From GCA-003244245 sp050700355 (lineage in GTDB: Bacteria; Actinomycetota; Actinomycetes; Mycobacteriales; Pseudonocardiaceae), in the NCBI GenBank assembly GCA_050700355.1, contig JBOHHE010000100.1, positions 12,879 to 76,878 on the forward strand: 64,000 nt of DNA, read 5' to 3'. Position 1 is the first letter of the stretch, and each line of letters starts with the position of its first letter. Positions 43,851-52,553 of this stretch are shown piece by piece. The notes beneath the pieces are model-generated. The model made no database searches, was not told where the DNA came from, and saw only the letters and a program-made list of their open reading frames with translations. A program made the translations under genes and the position numbers.

Positions 43851-44765
43851 TCAGCCCTGACCCGGCGAGCCCGGCGGTGTCCCAGGTCGTTCGCCGGGTT
43901 CGTGTGGCCGTTCCGGCTGCGTGCGCTCGCCACTGCCCTGTCCGGGCTCATCACCGCTGTACTGGCCATGAGGCTCACCGCCGTACTGATCCTGGCCCGG
44001 CTGGCCGCCATACTGCGGCTGGCCGTACTGGTCCGGCAAGCTCTGGTACTGCACGGTATGGGGCTGGTAGGACTGCGGAGGCGGAACGGGGTAGCCACTC
44101 GCGGGCGGACCGGGGGGCTGATACTGGCCCGGGTAACCGACCTGGGTAGGACCGCCCTGGGTCGAGGAGGTTCCCTGATCCGGGTAGCCGCCATAAGTGG
44201 GGTAAACCCCCTGGCCGGGATAACCACCCGGAGCGGGCGGGCCAGGGTATCCACCCGAAGCGGCCTGGCCAGGATATCCGCCGGATTGCTGATGTTCCCA
44301 CGATTGCTGAGGACGTGGGCGGGGCCGGGGCGGCAGGTTCACCAGTCCCGCCGACATGAGCAGCGCCAGCACAACGGCGCCTGATTCCAGGAAGGCCAGG
44401 ATGAGGGCCAGGATCGCGAGCCCCGGCACATCTGAGCTGACTCCTCCTAGGAAAGACGGACCCGCTGTGATGTCGATCAGCAGAAATAGGGTGCCGGTGA
44501 CCACCGCAACGGCGGCAGGCACCAACGTCACAGGCGCCTTGGGCAGTAGCGCAGCGGCCGCGAGTAAGCCTCCGCCGACAAGCAGGACCCCCGTCAGGCC
44601 GCGCAGATAACCACCGACGTCATCGGTGAAGGACAGGAAGTAGATGACCAGACCGAGGCCGCCCGTGGCGATCGCGAGGATCTTCGCGAGGTCCAGACCA
44701 CCGTCAGATGGGCTGGTCGGTCCTGGCTGTGGCGCTGCCGGGAGCTGGCCATAAGGCATGGACAT
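43851..44765 (-). CDS. DUF5336 / 34-kDa antigen-like membrane protein
   Basis: A 304-aa protein with about four membrane helices in residues 25-145 (ILAIATGGLGLVIYFLSF, TGVLLVGGGLLAAAALLP, LVPAAVAVVTGTLFLLIDI, LAILALILAFLESGAVVLALLMSAG) and a long, disordered C-terminus rich in Gly-Tyr-Pro-Gln repeats (GGYPGQ units). This is the layout of the mycobacterial 34-kDa antigenic protein (Rv0954 type, DUF5336), which in M. tuberculosis is also close to sucD and purN. The function is unknown. AAGGTCC-like weak ribosome site. Confidence 0.88.
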   Translation of the reverse strand: MSMPYGQLPAAPQPGPTSPSDGGLDLAKILAIATGGLGLVIYFLSFTDDVGGYLRGLTGVLLVGGGLLAAAALLPKAPVTLVPAAVAVVTGTLFLLIDITAGPSFLGGVSSDVPGLAILALILAFLESGAVVLALLMSAGLVNLPPRPRPRPQQSWEHQQSGGYPGQAASGGYPGPPAPGGYPGQGVYPTYGGYPDQGTSSTQGGPTQVGYPGQYQPPGPPASGYPVPPPQSYQPHTVQYQSLPDQYGQPQYGGQPGQDQYGGEPHGQYSGDEPGQGSGERTQPERPHEPGERPGTPPGSPGQG

Positions 44766-44920
44766 AGAGGACCTTTCGCTGTCGGCGCGGTAGGAAAACG
44801 GACCTGTTCAGAACGCTAGCGGAACCAGGCCGGATTCGAACCGTCCGGGGGAACGACGACGCTCCCCGGTGACACCGCGACCCGGAGCTCACGGCCCGGT
44901 CAGGGCAGTGCCTTGATGGG

Positions 44921-45808
44921 TTAGTGCATCAGCATGATCTCGCGCATCAGTCCGGCCGTGTCGCTGGGGGTCCTGCCCACCTTGACCCCCGCCGCTTCCA
45001 GGGCTTGTTTCTTGCCGGCAGCGGTGCCGGCGGAGCCGGACACGATGGCGCCCGCATGGCCCATGGTCTTGCCGACAGGCGCGGTGAAGCCGGCGACGTA
45101 GCCCACCACGGGCTTGGTGATGTGGGCGGCGATGTAGTCGGCAGCGCGCTCCTCGGCGTCGCCGCCGATCTCGCCGATCAGTACCATCGCCGCGGTGTCG
45201 GGATCATCCTCGAACGCTTGCAGGGCGTCGATGTGAGTGGTTCCGATGACGGGATCGCCGCCGATACCCACGCAACTGGAGAACCCGATGTCGCGCAACT
45301 CGTACATCATCTGGTAGGTCAGTGTGCCGGATTTCGACACCAGACCGATCTTGCCGGGAGCGGTGATGTCGGCGGGGATGATGCCCGCGTTGGACGCGCC
45401 GGGGCTGATCACACCGGGGCAGTTGGGGCCGACGATACGAGTTCTGTTCCCAGTCGCGCAGGCGTGCGCCCAGAATCCGGCGGTGTCATGCACCGGAATC
45501 CCCTCCGTGATCACGACCGCCAGACCGATCCCCGCGTCGATCGCCTCGATGACCGCGGCTTTGGCAAAGCGTGGGGGGACGAAGAGCACGGTGACGTCGG
45601 CGCCGGTCTCGGCCATCGCCTCGGCCACCGAACCGAACACCGGCAGCGTCGCGCCGTCGAAGTCGACCCGCTGCCCGGCCTTGCCGGGGGTGACGCCCCC
45701 GACCACCTGACTGCCCGCGGTCAGCATGCGCTGGGTGTGCTTGCGGCCCTCGGACCCGGTCATCCCCTGGACAATGATGCGAGAGTCCTTGGTTAGGAAG
45801 ATCGCCAC
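44921..45808 (-). CDS. sucD: Succinyl-CoA synthetase subunit alpha
   Basis: A 295-aa protein. N-terminal CoA-binding Rossmann fold: LTKDSRIIVQGMTGSEGRKHTQRML and GGVTPGKAGQ. Active-site His region at ~245-250 (GKTMGHAGAIVSG); in ligases this His is phosphorylated. NCPGVISP and KIGLVSKSGTLTYQM are typical. With SucC it makes ATP or GTP from succinyl-CoA in the TCA cycle. GTG 45808 is 3 bases after the sucC stop, so the two are co-translated. Confidence 0.97.
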   Translation of the reverse strand: MAIFLTKDSRIIVQGMTGSEGRKHTQRMLTAGSQVVGGVTPGKAGQRVDFDGATLPVFGSVAEAMAETGADVTVLFVPPRFAKAAVIEAIDAGIGLAVVITEGIPVHDTAGFWAHACATGNRTRIVGPNCPGVISPGASNAGIIPADITAPGKIGLVSKSGTLTYQMMYELRDIGFSSCVGIGGDPVIGTTHIDALQAFEDDPDTAAMVLIGEIGGDAEERAADYIAAHITKPVVGYVAGFTAPVGKTMGHAGAIVSGSAGTAAGKKQALEAAGVKVGRTPSDTAGLMREIMLMH

Positions 45809-45811
45809 GGC

Positions 45812-47005
45812 TCAGGCTCCCTTCACGGACGCGGCGAGTTCGGCGGTCGCGGCGAGTTGGGCGGCCTTATCGGCTGCGGTGTCCATCGTGTCCACCATGG
45901 TGACCAGCGGGTGAGCAGCCTCGGACAGGATACGTCTGCCCTCGGTGACGTTGTTGCCGTCCAGTCGCACGACCAGTGATTTGGTGGCCGAATCGCCGAG
46001 GATGTCCAAGGCGGCCACGATACCGCTGGCCACCTGGTCGCATGCGGTGATGCCACCGAAGACATTGACGAACACCGACCGCACATCGGGGTCACCGAGG
46101 ATGATGTCCAATCCGTCGGCCATGATCTGGGCGTTGGCCCCGCCGCCGATGTCGAGGAAATTGGCGGGGCGCATCCCACCGTGTGCCTCACCGGCATAGG
46201 CGACCACGTCAAGGGTGGACATGACCAGACCGGCGCCATTGCCGATGATGCCGACCTGTCCATCGAGCTTGACGTAGTTGAGGCCCTTGGCCTTGGCCTT
46301 GGCCTCGAGCGGGTCGTCCGCGGCGCTGTCGGCGAGCTCGGCGTGTTCGGGATGGCGGAACGCGGCGTTACCGTCGAGGGTCACCTTGCCGTCCAGCGCG
46401 ATGATCACGTCCTGCCGGTCCCGGACCAGCGGATTAACCTCGACCAACGTGGCGTCCTCGGCGACGAAGGTCTCCCACAGCCCGACGACCACACCGGCCG
46501 CGGCCTCGACCACTTCGGTGGGAAACCGCGCGGCCGCCACGATCTCTCGGGCCTTGGCGATACTCACCCCGGCAATGGGGTCGACCGGCACCTTGGCCAG
46601 CGCCTCGGGTTTGGTGGCGGCGACCTCCTCGATGTCCATCCCACCCTCGACGCTGGCCATCGCCAGGAAGGTGCGGTTGGTCCGGTCGAGCAGGAAGGAG
46701 AAGTAGTACTCCTCGGCGATCTCACAAGCCGGGGTCACCAGTACACACCGCACGGTGTGGCCCTTGATGTCCATGCCCAGGATCGCGCCCGCCTGCTCGG
46801 CGGCCTCAGCCGGCGAGGCAGCCAACTTCACTCCACCCGCCTTGCCGCGCCCGCCGGTCTTCACCTGCGCCTTGACCACCACCGTGCCACCGAACTCCGC
46901 CGCGGCGGAGCGCGCATCGGCGCTGGTGGTGACGGCGGCACCCGGGAGCACCGGGACGCCGTGGGCGTAGAACAGGTCCTTGGCCTGGTACTCGTACAAG
47001 TCCAC
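45812..47005 (-). CDS. sucC: Succinyl-CoA synthetase subunit beta
   Basis: A 397-aa protein from GTG 47005 (DLYEYQAKDLFYAHGVPVLPG, the conserved SucC start). ATP-grasp domain with VVKAQVKTGGRGKAGGVKLA; CoA-contact C-terminus with GLVMSTLDVVAYAGEAHGG and FVNVFGGITACDQVASGIV. The longer open frame up to 47236 is not supported. Followed by sucD; the B12-binding protein lies upstream on the same strand. Confidence 0.97.
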   Translation of the reverse strand: MDLYEYQAKDLFYAHGVPVLPGAAVTTSADARSAAAEFGGTVVVKAQVKTGGRGKAGGVKLAASPAEAAEQAGAILGMDIKGHTVRCVLVTPACEIAEEYYFSFLLDRTNRTFLAMASVEGGMDIEEVAATKPEALAKVPVDPIAGVSIAKAREIVAAARFPTEVVEAAAGVVVGLWETFVAEDATLVEVNPLVRDRQDVIIALDGKVTLDGNAAFRHPEHAELADSAADDPLEAKAKAKGLNYVKLDGQVGIIGNGAGLVMSTLDVVAYAGEAHGGMRPANFLDIGGGANAQIMADGLDIILGDPDVRSVFVNVFGGITACDQVASGIVAALDILGDSATKSLVVRLDGNNVTEGRRILSEAAHPLVTMVDTMDTAADKAAQLAATAELAASVKGA

Positions 47006-47090
47006 GCGGTCTCCAGGGGGTATGGCAGTACGACGGCTCGACCCTATCCAGCGCGGGCGTTTCTCTCCTCGCCGACACAGGTGAACCAGG

Positions 47091-47507
47091 TCACTCCACC
47101 GTAATCCCGGGGGTTGCGCCGACGATGCCACGTACCCACTCGACGATCTCGTAGGTAGTGGCGCCCGGTGTGAAAACCTTGGCCACCCCGAGCTCGGTGA
47201 GCTTCGGGATGTCCTCCTCCGGGATGATCCCGCCACCGAAGACCAGCACGTCGCCGGCGCCTCTGCTCTCCAGCAGTTGCACCACCCTGGCGAAGAGGGT
47301 CATGTGCGCCCCCGAGAGCACCGAGAGCCCCACCGCGTCGGCATCCTCCTGGATGGCGGTCTCCACGATCTGCTCAGGAGTCTGGTGCAGGCCGGTGTAC
47401 ACGACCTCCATGCCTGCGTCGCGAAGGGCACGGGCGACGACTTTGGCACCTCGGTCGTGGCCGTCGAGCCCAGGCTTGGCCACGACCACGCGGATCCGTC
47501 CGCTCAT
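47091..47507 (-). CDS. Cobalamin-binding domain protein (mutase small-domain type)
   Basis: A 138-aa stand-alone B12-binding domain: VVVAKPGLDGHDRGAKVVARALRDAGMEVVYTG carries the D-x-H-x-x-G cobalamin lower-ligand motif, with SVLSGAHMTLF and VFGGGIIPEEDIPKL downstream. It matches the C-terminal domain of methylmalonyl-CoA mutase alpha. As an isolated protein it may pair with a separate catalytic subunit elsewhere (isobutyryl- or ethylmalonyl-type mutase) or act as a B12 sensor. It lies upstream of sucCD (86 bases), a neighbour that uses the mutase product succinyl-CoA. Confidence 0.92.
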   Translation of the reverse strand: MSGRIRVVVAKPGLDGHDRGAKVVARALRDAGMEVVYTGLHQTPEQIVETAIQEDADAVGLSVLSGAHMTLFARVVQLLESRGAGDVLVFGGGIIPEEDIPKLTELGVAKVFTPGATTYEIVEWVRGIVGATPGITVE

Positions 47508-47674
47508 GAGGTGAGGGTAGCTGGTGAGCGGGCGGGAGCGATGCTGTTGCGGAGCACGCCACATGAGCTGCGACGCCCGCACAGTCCCGCCGGTCGCCCG
47601 CCCGAGGACACCGCTCAGCGGGTCGTTTTGCCGTATCACATGCAAATGTTGTGTTAACAACTTATCGTCCCTGT

Positions 47675-48694
47675 ATGAACCCCGTCGGGGCGGTAGGCGC
47701 CACCGCGCGAAAACTGGTGGCATGCGGTGCCTGCGCAGCCGGCTCGGCCACCGCAACAGCGTCCTCCGCACTGGGCGCGCTGGCCCGGACCGTCAAGACG
47801 ATCACGCGGCCGGCAGGTCTGCGGGGGGTATTACTGGAGGCCGGGTGGATGGGGGTGCATCTGCTGATGTACCCGTGGGGTGCACTCGCCGAGCAGCTGC
47901 GCCCCGGCGGCCCCTACGACCGCTATCGCACTGACGACCTTCCCCCCGCTCGACGCGGCCTGGTGATCGCCGACGTCAGCGCCGCGGGAACGCCGATCCT
48001 GCTGGTGCATGGCTTCGTGGACAATCGGTCGGTGTTCGCGGTGCTCGGCAGGGCGTTACGCAAGCGGGGCTTCGGGATCGTCTATGGGATCAACTACAGC
48101 GTGCTGACCGCGCTGACGGGCGACGTCCGCAGCGCGGCCCGAGAGTTCGGCCGTGAGATCGAGCGGATCTGCGAGGCGACCAGCTCCGAACAGGTGCACG
48201 TGGTCGGGCACTCCCTCGGTGGGCTGATCGCCCGTTACTACGTCCAACGGCTCGGCGGTGACTCCCGGGTGCACACGCTGGTCAGTCTGGGCACACCGCA
48301 CCACGGGACGATGGCCGCATACCTGCTGCCGAGCCCGTTACTTCGCCAGCTTCGTCCGGACTCCGACGTGATCGCCGAGCTGACGGAGCCGGCGCCGGGT
48401 TGCCGGACTCGCTTCGTTGCGGTGTGGAGCGAGTTGGACCAGCTGATCGTGCCCCAACGCAACGCTCGGCTGGATCATCCGGACCTCCTGGTGACCAACC
48501 TTCACCTGAGCAATGTGGGGCATTTGTCGCTGTCTGTCGACCCGCGCGCGGTGCACGCGGTCGCCAGCACGCTGGCCCAGCTGGACAGCGTTTCCTCCGC
48601 CCGGGGCCAGGGCATCACCGCGATGCCCGAGAGGGCGGCTGAAGCGGCCAGCGTCAGCGCCATGGGCACTACCGCCCCGACCTCCGCTTCGTGA
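47675..48694 (+). CDS. Lipase/esterase, alpha-beta hydrolase
   Basis: A 339-aa protein. ILLVHGFVDNRSVFAVLGRAL is the oxyanion HG motif, and HVVGHSLGGLIARYYVQRLGG has the nucleophile G-H-S-L-G; SLGTPHHGT follows, as in PGAP1/triacylglycerol lipase-like proteins. The likely catalytic Asp is in VWSELDQLIVPQ and the His in NLHLSNVGHLSL. The N-terminus (~30-45) has a hydrophobic amphipathic region without a clear signal peptide. It probably hydrolyses acyl esters. Start ATG 47675 lacks a good ribosome site; a GTG at 47651 is an alternative. Confidence 0.85.
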   Translation: MNPVGAVGATARKLVACGACAAGSATATASSALGALARTVKTITRPAGLRGVLLEAGWMGVHLLMYPWGALAEQLRPGGPYDRYRTDDLPPARRGLVIADVSAAGTPILLVHGFVDNRSVFAVLGRALRKRGFGIVYGINYSVLTALTGDVRSAAREFGREIERICEATSSEQVHVVGHSLGGLIARYYVQRLGGDSRVHTLVSLGTPHHGTMAAYLLPSPLLRQLRPDSDVIAELTEPAPGCRTRFVAVWSELDQLIVPQRNARLDHPDLLVTNLHLSNVGHLSLSVDPRAVHAVASTLAQLDSVSSARGQGITAMPERAAEAASVSAMGTTAPTSAS

Positions 48695-48923
48695 AAGACG
48701 CGGTCGGTCGTACACCGCAGGGGCATCAGTCCTGATCGCCCCGAGCAAGAACAACACTTCAGGTGACTTGCCCGTGACGTAAATCCTTCGTTACAGTCCC
48801 TGCGGCTCACGGTTACGGTCCGCTCGAGACCGGCTGGTCCGCTTGAAGCCGAACTAGGGAATTGCCACACCAGCTCCCCACCCGAATGTGTTCAGTACGG
48901 GTTCCTGAGACGGAAGGCAGGTC

Positions 48924-49703
48924 TTGGCTCGACACCGCTGTCCAGTGGGCCAACCACGATCCCCTGCTCTCGAGGCGGTCCTGCAAAATCGCCCCCCCAG
49001 CACTTGGTCGGCGCACCGCATTTCGAGCCCCTCCCCTGCCATACGCGGGCGGATGGTGGTCGCTGCGGTCGCGGCCGGCGCATTCGTGGCTGCGGGTCAG
49101 ACGATCAACAACACCGCCGAGGTTCCTGTCGATCCAGCCTCGATGTCCGACTTGGACGCAACCTCGACAATGGGGGTCGGCGGATCCGCGGCGATCTCCG
49201 ATCAACTGCCCCTGATCCGCCCTTCCGACTCTGTGGACGTCGACGCCGTAGCGGCCATGGCCAAAGGGGAGCGCCTAGTCGCCGAACGGGCGGCCCGCGA
49301 GGCCAATGCGCGGCGACCTCTGTTCGCCCTTCCCGCCGAGGGCATTCTCACCTCGGGATACGGCGCCCGATGGGGAACCACCCACTGGGGTATCGACATC
49401 GCAAACTCCATCGGGATACCAATCGTCGCGGCGGCCGACGGCGTGGTCACGGAGGCCGGGCCAGCCAGCGGCTTCGGCCTGTGGGTACGCATCCTGCACA
49501 CCGACGGCACCACCACGGTCTACGGCCACATCAACCGCGCGCTGGTCAAGGAGGGTGAGCGGGTCCAGGCCGGTGAGGAGATCGCCGAAATGGGTAACCG
49601 GGGCCATTCGACCGGCCCACACCTGCATTTCGAAGTCTGGAACGCCGACGGTAAGAAGATCAACCCACTCGCCTGGTTGCGCAAGCACGGCATCAATCTC
49701 TGA
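48924..49703 (+). CDS. M23 family metallopeptidase (secreted cell-wall hydrolase)
   Basis: About 259 aa from a TTG start. One N-terminal hydrophobic segment (MVVAAVAAGAFVAAGQT, ~44-60) acts as signal/anchor. A coil-like linker (~105-130) precedes the LytM/M23 domain with GYGARWGTTHWGIDIANSIG (His and Asp metal ligands), ASGFGLWVRILH, YGHINRALVKEGERV and GPHLHFEVW. It should cut peptidoglycan cross-links. It is the positional counterpart of Rv0950c, next to uvrD1 and sucC. The Arg-rich stretch before the hydrophobic segment suggests the true start may be downstream at residue 43-44. Confidence 0.88.
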   Translation: MARHRCPVGQPRSPALEAVLQNRPPSTWSAHRISSPSPAIRGRMVVAAVAAGAFVAAGQTINNTAEVPVDPASMSDLDATSTMGVGGSAAISDQLPLIRPSDSVDVDAVAAMAKGERLVAERAAREANARRPLFALPAEGILTSGYGARWGTTHWGIDIANSIGIPIVAAADGVVTEAGPASGFGLWVRILHTDGTTTVYGHINRALVKEGERVQAGEEIAEMGNRGHSTGPHLHFEVWNADGKKINPLAWLRKHGINL

Positions 49704-49724
49704 TACTGCACAACGACAAGTCAT

Positions 49725-50054
49725 TCACACCGCGACAGTCGGTTTCGGCGCAGGCTCCGCAGCGATCTGCTCGAGCTGCGCAGCGGCTGGCTCAGGCTGC
49801 GCAGCGGCTGGCTCAGACTGCGCTGAGGCTGACGTGGACTGAAGCAGGCTCGGAGTACCGCGCGCACCCCACGGCTCTGAGGCCACCGACGTGAGCAAGG
49901 ACAGCAACGCCGCCATGCCCGCAGCCGACAGAGCGGTGGTCCACGGGGCGTTGAGCAGCCCGATACCGCCAGCGCTCAACAACGCCACCAAAGTCTGCGC
50001 GAAGGTCTTGAAGGCGCGCTCCAGCGCCAGTCGCCAGAACAGGGAGGTGAACAT
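49725..50054 (-). CDS. Holin-like protein (r1t type)
   Basis: A 109-aa protein from ATG 50054 with AAAGGAGT upstream. FWRLALERAFKTFAQTLVALLSAGGIGLLNAPWTTALSAAGMAALLSLLTSVAS matches the r1t-type holin family: an amphipathic N-terminus then two membrane helices. The hydrophilic C-terminus has near-exact repeats (SEPAAAQPEPAAAQLEQ). It is convergent with an M23 peptidase, and no phage structural genes are nearby. A role in peptidase or toxin release is inferred only. Confidence 0.8.
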   Translation of the reverse strand: MFTSLFWRLALERAFKTFAQTLVALLSAGGIGLLNAPWTTALSAAGMAALLSLLTSVASEPWGARGTPSLLQSTSASAQSEPAAAQPEPAAAQLEQIAAEPAPKPTVAV

Positions 50055-50222
50055 GAGCGGACTCCTTTCGGGCAAGCACTGCTCTGCTCGAAGGAGGAGT
50101 CGTCGGAGACCGCTGATACATTACATCCCGGCCAGCAACCCCGTCGCCGTCGGAAGTCAGGTCCCTAGACTGCCTTGATCAATGGCGTACCCGGCTGCTG
50201 CACGGGACATCTCAGCCCGCTG

Positions 50223-50540
50223 TCACCTACCAGGCTTTTCAAGCAACTGCAGGATCCGCTCCAGCAGCTGACCATGACTGTCCAGACAGCCCTCAACACC
50301 ACCGAGCCGGGTGTCCAGGCCCTCCAAGCGGGTGTCCAGACCCTCCAGCCGGGTGTCGACACCACCAAGCCGGGTGTCCAGACCCTCCAGCCGGGTGTCG
50401 ACACCGTCCAGTCGGTCGTTTACTTGGGCGAAGCCTGCGGCTGTCTCGGTGCGTAGCTCGGTCAGTAGCTCGTACGCGTCCTCGATGTCGTGCGCCTGCT
50501 GGTTAAGACGACGACTGATCTCGCGCGGGGGAAGGCTCAC
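50223..50540 (-). CDS. Coiled-coil heptad-repeat protein
   Basis: A 105-aa protein from GTG 50540. After a short N-terminus (MSLPPREISRRLNQQAHDIED), residues ~22-105 are a continuous coiled coil. Residues ~43-80 are perfect seven-residue units of the type D-T-R-L-E-G-L / D-T-R-L-G-G-V. Proteins with this type of repeat are common around actinomycete regulators and phage-like modules; the function is unknown. It lies upstream of the holin on the same strand. Confidence 0.7.
   Translation of the reverse strand: MSLPPREISRRLNQQAHDIEDAYELLTELRTETAAGFAQVNDRLDGVDTRLEGLDTRLGGVDTRLEGLDTRLEGLDTRLGGVEGCLDSHGQLLERILQLLEKPGR
50286..50412 (-). repeat. 21-base tandem repeats encoding heptads
   Basis: About six near-identical 21-base units (GGGTGTCCAGACCCTCCAGCC/GGGTGTCGACACCACCAAGC-like on the plus strand). 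The low divergence between units suggests recent slippage or recombination. Length may vary between strains. Confidence 0.85.
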
Positions 50541-50696
50541 GGTCGCATCCTTTCATCATCTCGGTGAGGTGCACGACATCTATCCACAGCACTCTGACAA
50601 AATCGCTCGCCTCGCTCGACCGCATGCGGATTTGCGCAGGTCAGCACACTGCTAACGAGGCATGAACGGCTCTTCACCACTTGCGCGTCGGCTATG

Positions 50697-50777
50697 TCAG
50701 GCAGCGCCCAGCGGCAGCGTGATGCGGCGGGTCTCCAGATCCCGGCTGGCCTTGCTCATGGGAGGTTTGCGCGTCAT
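50697..50777 (-). CDS. Possible small ORF 1 downstream of XRE regulator
   Basis: A 26-aa frame, MTRKPPMSKASRDLETRRIT plus LPLGAA, with GAGGGG just before its ATG. It may be a peptide regulated with the XRE gene or noise. No family known. Confidence 0.25.
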   Translation of the reverse strand: MTRKPPMSKASRDLETRRITLPLGAA

Positions 50778-50830
50778 GGCCCCTCGCTTGGCCGACCGCA
50801 CGGTGCAAGTGCCGGTAGGGTCCGGGGTGC

Positions 50831-50950
50831 TCACCGGGCACCGGCCAGAATCGCCTCCGCCACCCGCACCGCTTCAGCCTTCGTCAGCAGCACCCCCAGC
50901 TTGTCCACAACCATGTGGGTAAATGGCCCACGACTCTCCAGCGCGCTCAT
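50831..50950 (-). CDS. Possible small ORF 2 downstream of XRE regulator
   Basis: A 39-aa frame: MSALESRGPFTHMVVDKLG then VLLTKAEAVRVAEAILAGAR. It has a clean amphipathic helical pattern and normal codon use, but no strong ribosome site. It lies between the XRE gene and small ORF 1 on the same strand. The rest of 50541-51230 shows no convincing gene. Confidence 0.35.
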   Translation of the reverse strand: MSALESRGPFTHMVVDKLGVLLTKAEAVRVAEAILAGAR

Positions 50951-51230
50951 GGATTACCAGAAACGTGCAGTGCTGGTCATCGGCGACCAAACGCCCCTCC
51001 ACCGCTATTCGGCTGCGCTCGTTCTCCCGCTGCGTCACGACATCCATTACCTCTGCTCACCCCTCACTGCTCCGGATCCCGTCTGGGGCCGATCACCGAC
51101 CGTGGGGCGACCGGTGATCGACAGCGCAGAGTGTGGCCGGACAGCAGCAACGGGGTGTTGCTGCGCTGCAACGTTCTCCCGGATACCGATGTGGATTACT
51201 TGTGCACCAGCGTCGGCGCGAGACCCGGAG

Positions 51231-52409
51231 CTAGCCGGGTAGACCGGCGCGGTAGGCCATCGCGCGCAGCTCCCGGCCCACTGGGTCCTGGCGCGACCCT
51301 GGGAGCAGCACGGCGATCGCCTCCCGGGCAAACGGGTTGCGCAGTACCCGCATCGGGAACAACTCCTCAGCGGTGCGCAGCGCTCGCACCGCGTCGTCGC
51401 GATGTCCCCGTAGATGGGCCAGCGCCCGGCCGTAGTCCATCCAGTACGTGGCCCGGCGCTCCCGGCTGGGGTGTTCTGGCGGGTTCAGGCGCTCCGCGAT
51501 GGCAGCGGCACGCTCATAGTCCCTAACCTCCAACGCCGCAGCCATTCGCCATAGGCCCACGTTGATCGGACCGAAGCCCATCAGGTAGGCGTTGCCCTGG
51601 CCGGTACGCTCCGCCAACTCACCGGCGTAGTCCAGAGCCGCATCGACGTCAGCCGGCTGCCTTTTCGCCGCCGCCACCAGCGACCGCGATAACGCCAGCA
51701 TGCCGGCCAGCTGCATCGACTCCGAACTGTTCGTCGGCACGGTCACCGAGTCCAGCTCCTCAAGTGCCAGGTCGAAAGCCCCAGCAGCGAGCATCTCGAT
51801 GACCCCGCCCCAGGCCGCAATGCCCAGCGCAATCGGTTCCTCACGGCGTTGGGCCGCCTGCTGGGCCAGCGTGGCGGCCTCCCGTCGCAGATCGAGTGGT
51901 GCGCCGGTGATGTAGAGCCATCCGCGGGTGGTCTGGGCATGAAACAGCACCGCAAGATCGAGCAGCTGGGCCACGTTCCGCCCGGCCGCCAGAGTGCTGT
52001 GCAAGTCTCGAACAAGGCCTGGCAGCACGATACCGCGACTGTCGTAGTCCATGCTCTCTACCGCCCTGGCTCTTGCCCTCAGCTCTTCGATGCCGACCAC
52101 CTGCCCGCCAGGCCGGTCGCGGCTGACCGCCATCAGCGCAAGCCGCATTTCATCACCGGCCGCGTCGACGCCGCCGTTAGCGGGGGCGGACACGGGCAAC
52201 TTGATCAGCTCTGCGGGGGCGATCTGCAGCGCGTGTGCGAGCGCGACGATCTCCGAGCGGCTATCCAGCGCGCGTAGCCCGTTCTCGATCCGACTCAGGC
52301 TTGACGCGCTCATGCCGGCCAGCCCAGCGATCACTCGCAGCGACTTCTTCCGAATCTTACGGATCTGGTAAACCCGGCGACCAATCGTGCGGACTTCCTC
52401 ATCGTCCAT
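51231..52409 (-). CDS. XRE-family regulator with TPR-like C-terminal domain
   Basis: A 392-aa protein from ATG 52409 (MDDEEVRTIGRRVYQIRK). HTH at ~10-60: KKSLRVIAGLAGMSASSLSRIENGLRALDSR. The remaining ~320 residues are Ala-rich paired helices (WGGVIEMLAAGAFDLALEEL, AERTGQGNAYLMGFGPINVGLWRM, ERRATYWMDYGRALAHLRGH) resembling TPR-type peptide- or ligand-sensing domains of actinomycete XRE regulators. These often control nearby small genes; here the small ORFs and coiled-coil/holin genes lie downstream. Confidence 0.88.
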   Translation of the reverse strand: MDDEEVRTIGRRVYQIRKIRKKSLRVIAGLAGMSASSLSRIENGLRALDSRSEIVALAHALQIAPAELIKLPVSAPANGGVDAAGDEMRLALMAVSRDRPGGQVVGIEELRARARAVESMDYDSRGIVLPGLVRDLHSTLAAGRNVAQLLDLAVLFHAQTTRGWLYITGAPLDLRREAATLAQQAAQRREEPIALGIAAWGGVIEMLAAGAFDLALEELDSVTVPTNSSESMQLAGMLALSRSLVAAAKRQPADVDAALDYAGELAERTGQGNAYLMGFGPINVGLWRMAAALEVRDYERAAAIAERLNPPEHPSRERRATYWMDYGRALAHLRGHRDDAVRALRTAEELFPMRVLRNPFAREAIAVLLPGSRQDPVGRELRAMAYRAGLPG

Positions 52410-52553
52410 CGAACACCTTCCCCACCGAGGTGAGCCCTCACCGAATACCGCAGGGAGATACCACCGGATGACATACCTCGGCCAGGGTGCGAACGCAAGG
52501 TTACTTGGCCGCAGTTTCGAACAGCGAGGCGTACTCGGTACCAACGAGGTGGG

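Noticed and set aside
44830..44842. tRNA-like T-arm (GGTTCGAATCCGG on the minus strand)
   Set aside because: No pairing acceptor stem, anticodon arm or full T-stem around it; chance match.
44843..44880. CCGGGGGAAC...CCCCGGTGA resembling part of a ydaO (c-di-AMP) riboswitch
   Set aside because: It lies on the plus strand with no plus-strand gene following, and the remaining consensus is absent. The M23 gene, a usual target, has no such element upstream.
50286..50412. CRISPR-like regular repeats
   Set aside because: 21-base units without spacers, in frame, encoding coiled-coil heptads.
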